Positions 26,420 through 36,062 of a DNA stretch of 64,000 nucleotides are shown piece after piece. How positions within the stretch are numbered: the first letter of the stretch is position 1; every line of letters starts with the position of its first letter. A model generated the notes under the pieces. The model was not told where the DNA came from. It was given only the letters and a program-made list of their open reading frames with translations, and did not search any database. This DNA comes from Oceanirhabdus sp. W0125-5 (lineage in GTDB: Bacteria; Bacillota; Clostridia; Clostridiales; Clostridiaceae). Location of the stretch: assembly GCF_027938815.1 (NCBI RefSeq), contig NZ_CP115913.1, positions 2,576,001 to 2,640,000 of the forward strand, in the 5' to 3' direction. A program made the position numbers and the translations under genes.

Positions 26420-27493
26420 ATGAAGATATGTTTTTTAGCTGATGCAGGCAGCAGTCACACTATAAAATGGTGTGATTTTTTTAAGAAAATAGGATATGAG
26501 GTTCATGTAATATCTTTTAATTATGGAGAAATTGTAGGGGTTAAAGTCCATACATTAGGTATAGATAAAAAAGATATAAACGTGGATACATCCTTAAAAA
26601 AAATTAGATATATTACTAAATTATTTGAGATAAAAAAGATAATAAAGAAAATATCACCGGATATATTACATGCTCATTATGCTTCAAGTTATGGTTTAAT
26701 TGGAGCACTTACATCATTCCATCCATATATATTGTCTGTTTGGGGAAGTGATGTTTACTTATTTCCAAAGAAGGGAAAAATATTTAAGAAGATATTAGAG
26801 TTCAATTTGAAAAATGCAGATATAATATTTTCAACTAGTAAACATATGGCTGTAGAGACTAATAAGTATTCAAAGAAGTCAATTGTTTTAACTCCATTTG
26901 GGATTGATGTTCAAAAATTCAAGCCATATGAAGTTAAGAAGAGTGATGAAAAAATTAGAATATGCATAATAAAATCTCTTGAGAAGGTATATGGAATTGA
27001 TTTAGCAATAAAGGCTTTTAGTGAGCTATGTGAGAGATATGATGATCTTGAATTGATTATAGGTGGAGATGGAACTCAAAAAGAAGCTTTAATCAAATTG
27101 GCAGATGAATTAGGGCATGGTGAGAAAATTAATTTTTTAGGGAAATTAAATTGGAAAGAAATTGTTGATGTATATAATAGCTGTCACTTTGGGGTTTTCC
27201 CATCTATGAGTGAAAGTTTTGGTGTATCAGCACTAGAAGCACAGGCATGCGGTATTCCTGTAATTGTCAGTGATGTAGGGGGCTTCCCAGAGGTTGTAGA
27301 TAATAATAATAGCGGGTTTATTTTTGAAAAAGGTAATTTAGATGAATTAAAAAAGCTTATGGAAAAATTAATAAATAGTAAACAATTAAGAGATTCTATG
27401 GGGATAAGAGGAAGAGAATTTGTTTTATCTAATTATAAGGAAGAAGACTGTTTCAAAGAAGTAATAAACATTTATGATGAGATAATTAAATGA
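26420..27493 (+). CDS. Glycosyltransferase family 4 (GT-B fold)
   Basis: A 357-residue retaining glycosyltransferase. N-terminal acceptor domain features are LADAGSSHTIKWCDFF and SPDILHAHYASSYGLIGAL. C-terminal nucleotide-sugar domain motifs are PFGIDVQKFKP, GGDGTQKEAL, FPSMSESFGVSALEAQACG and IPVIVSDVGGFPEVV, with the E-x7-E element. It is closely similar in layout and wording to the protein at 39715 (NPDILHGHFASSYGLYGAL there), so the two are paralogues. The ATG at 26420 follows GGAGG. Donor sugar not predictable. Confidence 0.88.
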   Translation: MKICFLADAGSSHTIKWCDFFKKIGYEVHVISFNYGEIVGVKVHTLGIDKKDINVDTSLKKIRYITKLFEIKKIIKKISPDILHAHYASSYGLIGALTSFHPYILSVWGSDVYLFPKKGKIFKKILEFNLKNADIIFSTSKHMAVETNKYSKKSIVLTPFGIDVQKFKPYEVKKSDEKIRICIIKSLEKVYGIDLAIKAFSELCERYDDLELIIGGDGTQKEALIKLADELGHGEKINFLGKLNWKEIVDVYNSCHFGVFPSMSESFGVSALEAQACGIPVIVSDVGGFPEVVDNNNSGFIFEKGNLDELKKLMEKLINSKQLRDSMGIRGREFVLSNYKEEDCFKEVINIYDEIIK

Positions 27494-27562
27494 TAGGAAA
27501 AGTTAAGACGTCTTTAAGGATAAACTTCAAAAAGGATTGATTAAATTGAATAGGGTGGTTGT

Positions 27563-29182
27563 ATGATACAATGTAAATTTAACAATTTGGTGGTAAAAGA
27601 TAATATTCAATATGCTTTTAAAGGGTATTTATACTATAATAATTGTTATTATGAGAATCAAAATATTGAATCTTTGATTTTAAATATGAATTTAAAAAAT
27701 ATCAAATCTGAAATTGTTGAGTTCAATGGTAATTTTTTTACCTATTATGAAAATGAAGAATATGTATGGGCTGCTGTAGATAAAGTGCGCAGCATGCCTG
27801 TTTTTTATAGTTATAATGGAAGTGATTTATACATTAGCGATGATGTTTATTGGATAGAAGAAAAAATTGAAAAATGTGAAATTGACAATAATTGCGTTAG
27901 TGAGTTTTTGTGTAGTGGTCTTGTTAGTGGGAGAAATACTTTATATAAAGAAATAAAACAAATTGAAGCAGGACAGTATATATTATTTTGTAAGAAGACT
28001 GGAGAAATAAAAAGAAAACAATATTATAGATATGTTCATAATAATTATTTTCAGTGTAATTACGAACAAATAGATGAAATATTTTTTGATGTATTAAATG
28101 ATGTTTTTAAAAGATTAATCAAAAGTGTAAATGGAAGGACTTTATATGTACCTCTGAGTTCAGGATTGGACTCTAGATTAATTGTACTGATGCTTAAAAA
28201 ACTAGGTTATGATAAAGTGGTTACATATAGTTATGGCAAGAAAAATAATTTTGAATCAAATTTATCCAAAAAAATTAGTGATAAACTAGGTTATGAGTGG
28301 TTTTTTGTTGAATATAGTAATTCTCTATGGAAGGAATGGTATGCTTCAGAAGAATATAAAAGATATTGTAAGTTAGCACATTCCTTTGTTTCAACACCAC
28401 ATTTTCAAGATTGGCCAGCAGTTTGGATGCTTAAAAAGCAAAAATTAATAAGTGAGGATGCTGTCTTTGTACCTGGACATACAGGTGACTTTTTAGCAGG
28501 ATCATTTTTACCATATAAATTTTGTGATTCTACAAAAGAAGTTGAGAATGAATGCATAATAAAACCTATTCTAGATAGACATTATAGTTTTAGGGGGCAT
28601 TTGAAAAAAAGTGATAAGAAGTATGAGGATTTTAAACATAAAATTCTTGAAAATGTTAAGGATTTATTTGATGGAACTTTAAATGGGGCATCAAATGCTG
28701 TTGAATGTTGGGTATGGAAAGAGCGACAAGCAAAATTTATAACAAACTCTTTGAGAGTTTATGAATTTTGGGGATATGATTGGAGAATTCCTTTTTGGGA
28801 TAGTTGTATGCTGGAATTTTTTCAAAGATTAAAACTTGAAGATAGATATTTAAAGAGATATTATAAAAGATTTGTCTTGAAGTTAAGTAGAGAAAAATTA
28901 GGAGAAGTATTTGCTAAAGAGGAAGATACTAATAAAAGTTTAAAAAGTATTGATATAAAGGACTTACTTAGAGATACTAATATGATTCAAATAGCACGGG
29001 ACTTAAATGCTATGAAGAAAAGAGTTTTATATAAAAAGGAGTATGAGAATCAGCCCTTATATATGTATGGAATCATGAGTTTAGATGAATTTAAATCAAG
29101 ATATACTGGATGGCAGGGGATAAATTCATTTATAGCTGAAGATGTATATGACTTAGTAAAAAGTAATGATTATAACAGTTAA
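27563..29182 (+). CDS. Asparagine synthetase-like amidotransferase lacking the N-terminal cysteine
   Basis: The 539-residue protein has an AsnB-type C-terminal ATP-pyrophosphatase domain with the PP-loop SSGLDS at residues 199-204. The N-terminal part resembles the second half of a class II glutamine amidotransferase (KVRSMPVFY, LYISDDVYW). The mature N-terminal cysteine needed for glutaminase activity is missing: the protein starts Met-Ile-Gln-Cys. It may use free ammonia or may not be an amidotransferase at all. In polysaccharide loci AsnB homologues amidate uronic acids. The WbpB/E/D/I-like enzymes here would make such an acid, so amidation of that sugar is the leading hypothesis. Confidence 0.75.
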   Translation: MIQCKFNNLVVKDNIQYAFKGYLYYNNCYYENQNIESLILNMNLKNIKSEIVEFNGNFFTYYENEEYVWAAVDKVRSMPVFYSYNGSDLYISDDVYWIEEKIEKCEIDNNCVSEFLCSGLVSGRNTLYKEIKQIEAGQYILFCKKTGEIKRKQYYRYVHNNYFQCNYEQIDEIFFDVLNDVFKRLIKSVNGRTLYVPLSSGLDSRLIVLMLKKLGYDKVVTYSYGKKNNFESNLSKKISDKLGYEWFFVEYSNSLWKEWYASEEYKRYCKLAHSFVSTPHFQDWPAVWMLKKQKLISEDAVFVPGHTGDFLAGSFLPYKFCDSTKEVENECIIKPILDRHYSFRGHLKKSDKKYEDFKHKILENVKDLFDGTLNGASNAVECWVWKERQAKFITNSLRVYEFWGYDWRIPFWDSCMLEFFQRLKLEDRYLKRYYKRFVLKLSREKLGEVFAKEEDTNKSLKSIDIKDLLRDTNMIQIARDLNAMKKRVLYKKEYENQPLYMYGIMSLDEFKSRYTGWQGINSFIAEDVYDLVKSNDYNS

Positions 29183-29257
29183 GTGTTTAAAATAAAATAT
29201 TGGTTCATTTAACTTCTCGTAAATGATAGGAAAGGTTAAATGAAATGAGGTAAAAAG

Positions 29258-31339
29258 ATGAGTATAGTATTTAGATTAAAAAACTTATTTTTAGATGGAA
29301 AATTAGATAAACTTTATAAGTATATAGCAATATTTTTTGTAGCAACATGTTACATTGCTACTCTATTTTATGGAGGAAAAGTATTAGAGCTTACAAAGTA
29401 TTTATTATTTCAGATAATATTTATTTATTTCCAAGGAAGATTTATATTCAGGTTATTAAAATTAAAATTTCAAGGAGCTTCTAAGGTTGCCATTTGCTAT
29501 GGATTTGGTATAGCCGCTACAATTATTGAATATCTTTTATTTTTTACTATCAATCATAAAAGCGGAGTTTTATACATTGGTGCGGCATTTGCTATTATAG
29601 AAGTTGGTTTTTATTACAAAGAGTTTAAGAACAGTAAATCAATAATTCCTATTGAATTTACTAAAATACCACCAGAAATATGGTTTATTTTTTGTGTGTT
29701 ATTTTTTATAACCTTCTTTGGCTTTGTACTTGGTAATCCTCTTCCAGATGAAATTGGACGAATGAAATATAATCAAGATCTGTTGTGGAGTATTGGTAAT
29801 ACTGAAGCACTTTTAAGACAATTTCCACCCACAGACCCAAGAATGGTAGGTATACCATTTATATATCATTGTTTCTTAAATGTACATTTAGCAGTTATGA
29901 GTTTTATTACTAAAATAAATCCAACTGTACTATTTTTTAAATATTCAATAGGTGGTAAGCTGTTTTTTCTTGTTACAGCAACTTATGCATTTGGAGAAAA
30001 GTTTTTTAATAACAAGAATAAAGGTGTAATTTTAACTTGGGTTTATTTTTTTACTAATTGCGCCAGTATGTATTTAGCATTTTCAAGAGGGTTTGGAGTT
30101 TTTCTTAACTCTAATTTTAAACATCTTACGGACAATCCTTTTGGATTAGAACTATCAATGGCTCTTCTTATGACTTTTTCCATTATACTTATGGATATAT
30201 TCAGAGAAGATAAAATAGAAATAAATAATGTTGCTGCATCAGTTATGCTGTTTTTTGCATTAAGCGGTACAAAAGGACCATTGGCACTTATGATAGTTTT
30301 AGTATTGTTTGCTGTATATGTACTTAAGATTATTTTAAGAAAAAGAGATAATAGAATACTTATACTTACTGTAGTATTTAGCTCTATATTTTTTGTCATA
30401 TTTAACCTTGTACTTTCAAGTGGAAGTTCAGATCTTAATTTCAAGTTAGGGTATATAGTAAGTGCAACATTAATTGGTCAAAAGATAACATCATTAGGTG
30501 TTGGCGATAATATAAAGGAGATCCTTAATATAGCAGCGATACCTCTTCATTATTTTTTATATCTTCCTTTTGCATCTATTCCCTTTATTGTATGGTTTGT
30601 TGGAAAGGTAAAGAGAATAAAAGACACAAGAAATATAGAATTTTTTATAGGTGGATATGTTATAGTAGGGTGTATATGCGCATACATATTTCAGCATTAC
30701 GGACATTCAGAAATATATTTTATAATGGCTGCAATCCCATTTATGGAGTTATGTGCTTTAGATTGGGTATTTAAAAATCATAAATCTTTAAAGAAAATTG
30801 GAGTTGCTTTTATTATAATGACTTTTGTAATTGCATCTATTACTACTGTTTATATAACAGTACATCAATTTAAAAAAGGGGTACATAATGTTAAGTATAT
30901 AATTAAAAGATATAACTATGAAAAAACTCCTTATGTAAATGCAATAACAAAATATGAGTATGAAGCTATGAAGTGGCTTGAAAAAAATACTGACTATGAA
31001 GATATAATAGCAGGGGATAGGCACTATTATACTGAAAAAAATACTGATATAGCATCAAGGTATTTTTATTACTCTGCCTTTTCAAATAGACAGTTTTATT
31101 TAGAAAGCTGGTTCTATATGTATGCTCCAAAAGACTATAAAGAAGAGATAAAGAGAAGAAAAAAAATTAATGATAATATTTATGACAATAATATTGATGA
31201 TTATGAAATTTTAAAAGAAGAAAATATTGAATATGTTGTGGTTTCATCGTATATAAATGCAGATTTAGAATTAACTAAAAATTATCTCGAAAAGGTTTTT
31301 GAAAATAGGGATGTGAAAATATACAAGGTGGAGAACTAG
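29258..31339 (+). CDS. Large polytopic membrane protein, probable GT-C-fold glycosyltransferase
   Basis: A 693-residue protein with about 12 membrane helices and a C-terminal soluble domain of about 150 residues (EAMKWLEKNTDYEDIIAGDRHYY, ENIEYVVVSSYIN). The first large loop, around residue 165, carries GNPLPDEIGR, where an acidic pair could serve as the catalytic residues of GT-C enzymes. Such enzymes use lipid-phosphate-linked sugars on the outer side of the membrane to decorate polymers. I did not match it to a named family, so the activity is inferred from topology and context. A GAGG site precedes the ATG. Confidence 0.6.
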   Translation: MSIVFRLKNLFLDGKLDKLYKYIAIFFVATCYIATLFYGGKVLELTKYLLFQIIFIYFQGRFIFRLLKLKFQGASKVAICYGFGIAATIIEYLLFFTINHKSGVLYIGAAFAIIEVGFYYKEFKNSKSIIPIEFTKIPPEIWFIFCVLFFITFFGFVLGNPLPDEIGRMKYNQDLLWSIGNTEALLRQFPPTDPRMVGIPFIYHCFLNVHLAVMSFITKINPTVLFFKYSIGGKLFFLVTATYAFGEKFFNNKNKGVILTWVYFFTNCASMYLAFSRGFGVFLNSNFKHLTDNPFGLELSMALLMTFSIILMDIFREDKIEINNVAASVMLFFALSGTKGPLALMIVLVLFAVYVLKIILRKRDNRILILTVVFSSIFFVIFNLVLSSGSSDLNFKLGYIVSATLIGQKITSLGVGDNIKEILNIAAIPLHYFLYLPFASIPFIVWFVGKVKRIKDTRNIEFFIGGYVIVGCICAYIFQHYGHSEIYFIMAAIPFMELCALDWVFKNHKSLKKIGVAFIIMTFVIASITTVYITVHQFKKGVHNVKYIIKRYNYEKTPYVNAITKYEYEAMKWLEKNTDYEDIIAGDRHYYTEKNTDIASRYFYYSAFSNRQFYLESWFYMYAPKDYKEEIKRRKKINDNIYDNNIDDYEILKEENIEYVVVSSYINADLELTKNYLEKVFENRDVKIYKVEN

Positions 31340-31434
31340 TATGATAACTCTATGGATTTAACAATTTTATGATGATGAAGTACAGTAAATGTAGAATAAA
31401 TGATAATAGAAAACTAATTTAAGAGGTAATAATT

Positions 31435-32853
31435 ATGAACTTAGATAAGATAAAAGGTCTTTTAAGAGGTAAGTTAATAAGAGGTGGAATTTGGCTTACT
31501 CTTTGTACAATTATTCAACAAATAATATCATACACTTCAATGGGAATTTTTACTAGACTACTGGGAACAGAAGGGTTTGGTACTGTAAAATATTATGCTA
31601 TAATGCTTACAATAGCTACAACAGTAATAACATTAGGACTTACTGCAAGTGTTAATAGGGCAAAAGTTGAATATGAAAAAGACTTTGACAAGTTTTTGTC
31701 CTCAATAATGTTTTTGGCAATGCTTCTTTCTGTAATAGCATTAACAGTTGTAATATTATTTAATAAACAGCTAAATTCTATTAAAGCTTTAGAAATAAGT
31801 GGTGGAGTCTTAATATTATTAGTTATACATAGTTTTTTTACATTCACATTTCAGTGTTATGCCTTAAAGTATATTATTAAACAAAATTATAAAAGATATT
31901 TTTTAGTGCAGGTAAGTAATGCTCTTACAGCGTTAATATTAAGTGTAGTTTTTGTTATACTACTGAATAATAATGCTATAGGAAGAATTTATGGAATGGC
32001 ACTTACAACAATAGCATTTGGATCATATTTCTTTTTAAAACAGATAAAGTGTGGAAAAGAGTTTATAAATAAAGCTTACTGGAAGTACGCTCTAGTAATA
32101 TCTGTACCATTGATATTTCATAGTTTATCTTCTATGATAATGACCTATTTTGATAGTGTTGCAATAAAACAATTCTTAAGTGAAAGTGAATTGGGGCTAT
32201 ATGGAGTTGCATACAGTGTTGGTCTGATAATAAACACAGTATGGGTAACTTTAAATAAATTATGGGTACCTTGGTTTTTTGATAAAATGAAAAAAGAAAA
32301 TTATGAAGAAATTGAAAAAGCAATTAAGTATTATATGTTAATTTTCACTTTTATTTATTTTGCATTTATGATGGTTGTACCTGAAGTTGTAAGATTATTA
32401 GCTGATAAAGAATTTTGGGTTGCGCTTGATATTATTCCAATTATAGCTTTATCCTATTATTTTTTATTTCTTTACAGTTTTCCATCTAATGTTGAATTTT
32501 ATGAAAAAAAGACAGTGCTTATTTCCTTAGGAACTTTGATTTCTGGGGCTGTAAATATAATACTGAATTTATTATTAATTCCTAGGTATGGATATAGAGT
32601 TGCAGCAGTAACAACCTTAATAAGCTATATTCTATTGTTTATCTATCATTATATGATGGCTAAAATTGTTTCGGATGTTACCTTTATAAAATTGAAACAT
32701 TATATTATTGCTATACTTACCAGTTCGGTTATAACATTAAGTTTTTATGTTTTAGTAAACAGAGTATTTTTAAGATATGTAATTTTTATTGGGTTGCTTG
32801 TATTCATATGGAAGAAGTTTAAAAATTTTATGAACGTATTAAAAGCAGCATAA
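31435..32853 (+). CDS. Polysaccharide flippase (Wzx/MVF family), first copy
   Basis: A 472-residue protein with about 12-14 membrane helices and the layout of polysaccharide transporters of the MOP superfamily. The N-terminal block GGIWLTLCTIIQQIISYTSM leads into GIFTRLLGTEGFGTVKYYA, a typical start for this family. It would move lipid-linked repeat units across the membrane. A second flippase is at 45758, and the two are clearly different proteins. AAGAGGT precedes the ATG. Confidence 0.85.
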   Translation: MNLDKIKGLLRGKLIRGGIWLTLCTIIQQIISYTSMGIFTRLLGTEGFGTVKYYAIMLTIATTVITLGLTASVNRAKVEYEKDFDKFLSSIMFLAMLLSVIALTVVILFNKQLNSIKALEISGGVLILLVIHSFFTFTFQCYALKYIIKQNYKRYFLVQVSNALTALILSVVFVILLNNNAIGRIYGMALTTIAFGSYFFLKQIKCGKEFINKAYWKYALVISVPLIFHSLSSMIMTYFDSVAIKQFLSESELGLYGVAYSVGLIINTVWVTLNKLWVPWFFDKMKKENYEEIEKAIKYYMLIFTFIYFAFMMVVPEVVRLLADKEFWVALDIIPIIALSYYFLFLYSFPSNVEFYEKKTVLISLGTLISGAVNIILNLLLIPRYGYRVAAVTTLISYILLFIYHYMMAKIVSDVTFIKLKHYIIAILTSSVITLSFYVLVNRVFLRYVIFIGLLVFIWKKFKNFMNVLKAA

Positions 32854-32870
32854 TTATATAAGGAGATATT

Positions 32871-34598
32871 ATGGGAATTTTATGCTATTATAAAAATGAA
32901 AAATATATATTGAGTCATGAGAAAAGAACAGAATTAAGTGATATAGTTGGAAGCATGAATATTAGATTAACTGTAAATGATTTCTTAAAAGGATTAGAAA
33001 AACAAACTACGTGTTATGGAGCATTAGAGGATATTTATAGATATGATGAAATTCCAATGTATATTTTTCTGAGACCAGCCCTATCAATATATCTTAAAAA
33101 AATTTTTGAATGTGTAGAAGTGCTTTCAAAAGTTAAAGATGTATTAGGGGAAAATGTTAATGTAAAAACAGATGATCATTATATGAACTTAGTATGTGGT
33201 AGATTTTTTAATATTAATTGTGAATATAAGCACAGTGAAAATAAAAATAGAATAAAAAGACAGTTAAAGCTAGGTAAGTACTTTAAAAGGTCTGTTAGAG
33301 GGATAAAGAGCTATATGAAGTTTTTAAAAAATTCATATGGAAAAGATAATATTCTTATACTTTCTCAGGCAGCAAGTATATCAGTGAGAGAGAATGAAAA
33401 AGGAGAAAAGATTTTTTATGATTCTCAATACGGTAGATTAATTGATATGCTCAATGAAAAATTTAACCCATTGAATATGCAGTTTTTACACAGTGATTCA
33501 TTAATAACTAAGACTTTAAAATATTCAAAGGACTATGTTCCTTTAGAATTTATGTCTTTATTTAAAAAATTGTTATGTAGAAAAATAATTGATAGTAATT
33601 TAACTAGCATTAATTTTAAGATATTAGATGAATTAGAATACTATTATAAAGGAATTAACTATAGGGAATTTGTAAAAGAGTTTATAGACGTTAACGGTAA
33701 AAAAATCATTCAATCATATCTGAATGAAATGCTTTTTGAGGAAAAAATTATTAAAAAGTTTAAAATAAAAAAATGTATAGTTATTGATGAAGGGGATAGA
33801 GGAAGGTGTTTTATTGTTGCTGGAAATAGGTGCGGCATCGATACTTATGCTCTTCAACATGGAATAATAAGCAAGGGGTCTTATTCCTATGATGTATGTT
33901 TAAAAGATGGACATAAGATTATACCTAAAAAAACATTTTTATGGGGAGATAAATATAGGAGGCTGTTAATAGAGTTAACTAATATTTATAATGATAAAAA
34001 TACAGTGGTAACTGGGCAAGCAAGAACAGATTACCTGTTTGATGTTAATAAATTAAAGTTAAAAAAAGATAATAGACGAAGAGTACTTTACATATCTCAA
34101 TATATGGAGGACTTGGTGAAGCCTTCATTTAATATATTGTTAGAATCAGTAAAAGAACTTGATTCTAATATTGATTTAATCATAAAGCTCCATCCAGGAG
34201 ATACAGAAAATAAGGAGTACTATGAAGAAGAAATCAAAAGGAAAAATTTAAATAATATAAGAATATGTAAAGACGAAGATTTGTATATGCTTCTTAATTG
34301 GAGTGAACTTGTAATAAGTGTACACTCAACTGTAATTATTGAAGCAGCATTGTTAAATAAACCTTCAGTATGTATTAAACTTCCAAAATATGATGATATA
34401 TGTGGTTATGTTAGAGAGGGTATTTCCCTAGGAATTAACACAAGTAGTGAATTAGCAAACATAATCAAAAATTTTGAAAGTAGTTTTGATAATCAATACT
34501 TTAAAAGATTAAACAATTATATTGGTGGTAATTTTGGTGAGATTGATGGGAAGGTTGGGCAAAGAATATATAATGAGATAATAAAAGATAACAAGTAA
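32871..34598 (+). CDS. GT-B-like surface-carbohydrate transferase
   Basis: A 575-residue soluble protein. The first 300 residues are unassigned. The C-terminal half contains ALQHGIISKGSYSYD, KLHPGDTEN and SVHSTVIIEAALLNKPSV. These are the marks of GT-B-fold enzymes acting on surface polymers, such as CDP-glycerol transferases, capsule polymer transferases and UDP-GlcNAc 2-epimerase-like proteins. The donor is not identifiable; no CDP-glycerol or CDP-ribitol synthesis genes are in the window. It follows the flippase by 17 bases, with TAAGGAG before the ATG. Confidence 0.65.
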   Translation: MGILCYYKNEKYILSHEKRTELSDIVGSMNIRLTVNDFLKGLEKQTTCYGALEDIYRYDEIPMYIFLRPALSIYLKKIFECVEVLSKVKDVLGENVNVKTDDHYMNLVCGRFFNINCEYKHSENKNRIKRQLKLGKYFKRSVRGIKSYMKFLKNSYGKDNILILSQAASISVRENEKGEKIFYDSQYGRLIDMLNEKFNPLNMQFLHSDSLITKTLKYSKDYVPLEFMSLFKKLLCRKIIDSNLTSINFKILDELEYYYKGINYREFVKEFIDVNGKKIIQSYLNEMLFEEKIIKKFKIKKCIVIDEGDRGRCFIVAGNRCGIDTYALQHGIISKGSYSYDVCLKDGHKIIPKKTFLWGDKYRRLLIELTNIYNDKNTVVTGQARTDYLFDVNKLKLKKDNRRRVLYISQYMEDLVKPSFNILLESVKELDSNIDLIIKLHPGDTENKEYYEEEIKRKNLNNIRICKDEDLYMLLNWSELVISVHSTVIIEAALLNKPSVCIKLPKYDDICGYVREGISLGINTSSELANIIKNFESSFDNQYFKRLNNYIGGNFGEIDGKVGQRIYNEIIKDNK

Positions 34599-34612
34599 AG
34601 GAGAGCTAAATT

Positions 34613-36061
34613 GTGCTAGAGTTATTAAAAGAAAAGTCTGCGTACATAATAACAGCATTATTAATTATTATAGGTTTTATTACGAATCCTGAACTTTATT
34701 ATGTATATTTATTTTGTATAGTATTATTGGGATTAATTTATAAAAAATTTAATGGTGATTTGAGAAAAAACTATTACTATGTGACATTGATGTTAGCTTT
34801 AACAGGATATAATTTAAAAGTGCCTCTAGGAAATAGATTTGGAATTTACTATTTTACAATAATACTATTTAGTTATTTTGTTATATTATTATTGGATATA
34901 ATTTCGAAGAAAGAAAACATAGATTTTAGAGCTTTACTAAAAAATAAATATGCATTATTCTTAATTATATTTATTGTATATATGATTGTTAGCATATTGT
35001 GGAGTGAAAATAAGAAGTTTTCAATAATAAGTATATATAACTACGCAAACATGATTGGATTTTTAATTATGGTAATTGTTGAAAATAAGAGTAGAGAAGA
35101 ATTAGGTAAAACTACAAGATTATTAATAGCAATATACACTGGAATGTTAATTCTTGGGTTACTACAAATTTTAAATATTGATTTGGGAATAAGAAATTGT
35201 TATAGAGAGATTAAAGATCTTAATTTAAATGATCCAATATACTCATATTTAAAGAGAATACCTACTGTATTTTTTTATAATCCTAATAATTATGCCTTTG
35301 TACTTGGAGTGGCATTAATCTTTATATTCCCATTAATTATATTTAGCAAAGATAAAAAAGAAAGGGTATTTTTAATAATCTTATATATTATGAGTACTAT
35401 TCAGATAATCTTTACAAGATGTAGAACAGCATGGATTACCGTATTTATAGTATTAGGTGTATTACTTTTAATTGCTCTTATTATTAAAAATAAGAAATGT
35501 ATAGTTCATTGTCTGGTGTTTATTACAATCAGTTGGGGAACAATTTATGGATTAAGTTTTATTCCCCAAATGAGTCCTTTTTATGGGAAAATTGATAGAA
35601 CACCTATCATTAATAATAATAAATACAATGAGAAAGTAGAAATGGGCTCTAAAAATTCAATGAGCAGACGTTATACATTGATGTATGATGTTGTAAAAGG
35701 TGTTATATTGGAAAAAAATATTCATGGATTTGGGGCAGGTAATATTGGAAATTATATATTAAAACAGAATAACACATATGGAACAATTGCAGTACATTGT
35801 TTGTGGCTTGAGATTTTAGGGGATTTTGGAATTTTCATTCTGTTTTATTTTATATTTATATGTATTAGTTTATTTGTAAGCTTATTTATAAATGCTTATA
35901 AATTGGGTTTGAACCGATGCAATTATGGCGCGTTAGGTGCAGGAATATCAATTGCTCTTCTTGTATTTGCACCAAGTTCTGTTACAGCATTTATACCGTT
36001 TTGGCTTTCATTGGCTTTAATATACAGTATATATGAAAATAGAAAAGCTTTGGGGGAATAG
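34613..36061 (+). CDS. O-antigen polymerase/ligase family membrane protein (Wzy/WaaL)
   Basis: A 482-residue protein with about 12 membrane helices and an outside loop near residues 300-390. The loop carries NSMSRRYTLMYDVVKGV and HGFGAGNIGNYI, the pattern seen in WaaL/Wzy proteins before the last helices. Start codon GTG with AAAGGAGAG upstream. It is one of three polymerase or ligase candidates; which one joins repeats and which attaches the polymer cannot be told by sequence alone. Confidence 0.75.
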   Translation: MLELLKEKSAYIITALLIIIGFITNPELYYVYLFCIVLLGLIYKKFNGDLRKNYYYVTLMLALTGYNLKVPLGNRFGIYYFTIILFSYFVILLLDIISKKENIDFRALLKNKYALFLIIFIVYMIVSILWSENKKFSIISIYNYANMIGFLIMVIVENKSREELGKTTRLLIAIYTGMLILGLLQILNIDLGIRNCYREIKDLNLNDPIYSYLKRIPTVFFYNPNNYAFVLGVALIFIFPLIIFSKDKKERVFLIILYIMSTIQIIFTRCRTAWITVFIVLGVLLLIALIIKNKKCIVHCLVFITISWGTIYGLSFIPQMSPFYGKIDRTPIINNNKYNEKVEMGSKNSMSRRYTLMYDVVKGVILEKNIHGFGAGNIGNYILKQNNTYGTIAVHCLWLEILGDFGIFILFYFIFICISLFVSLFINAYKLGLNRCNYGALGAGISIALLVFAPSSVTAFIPFWLSLALIYSIYENRKALGE

Positions 36062-36062
36062 T

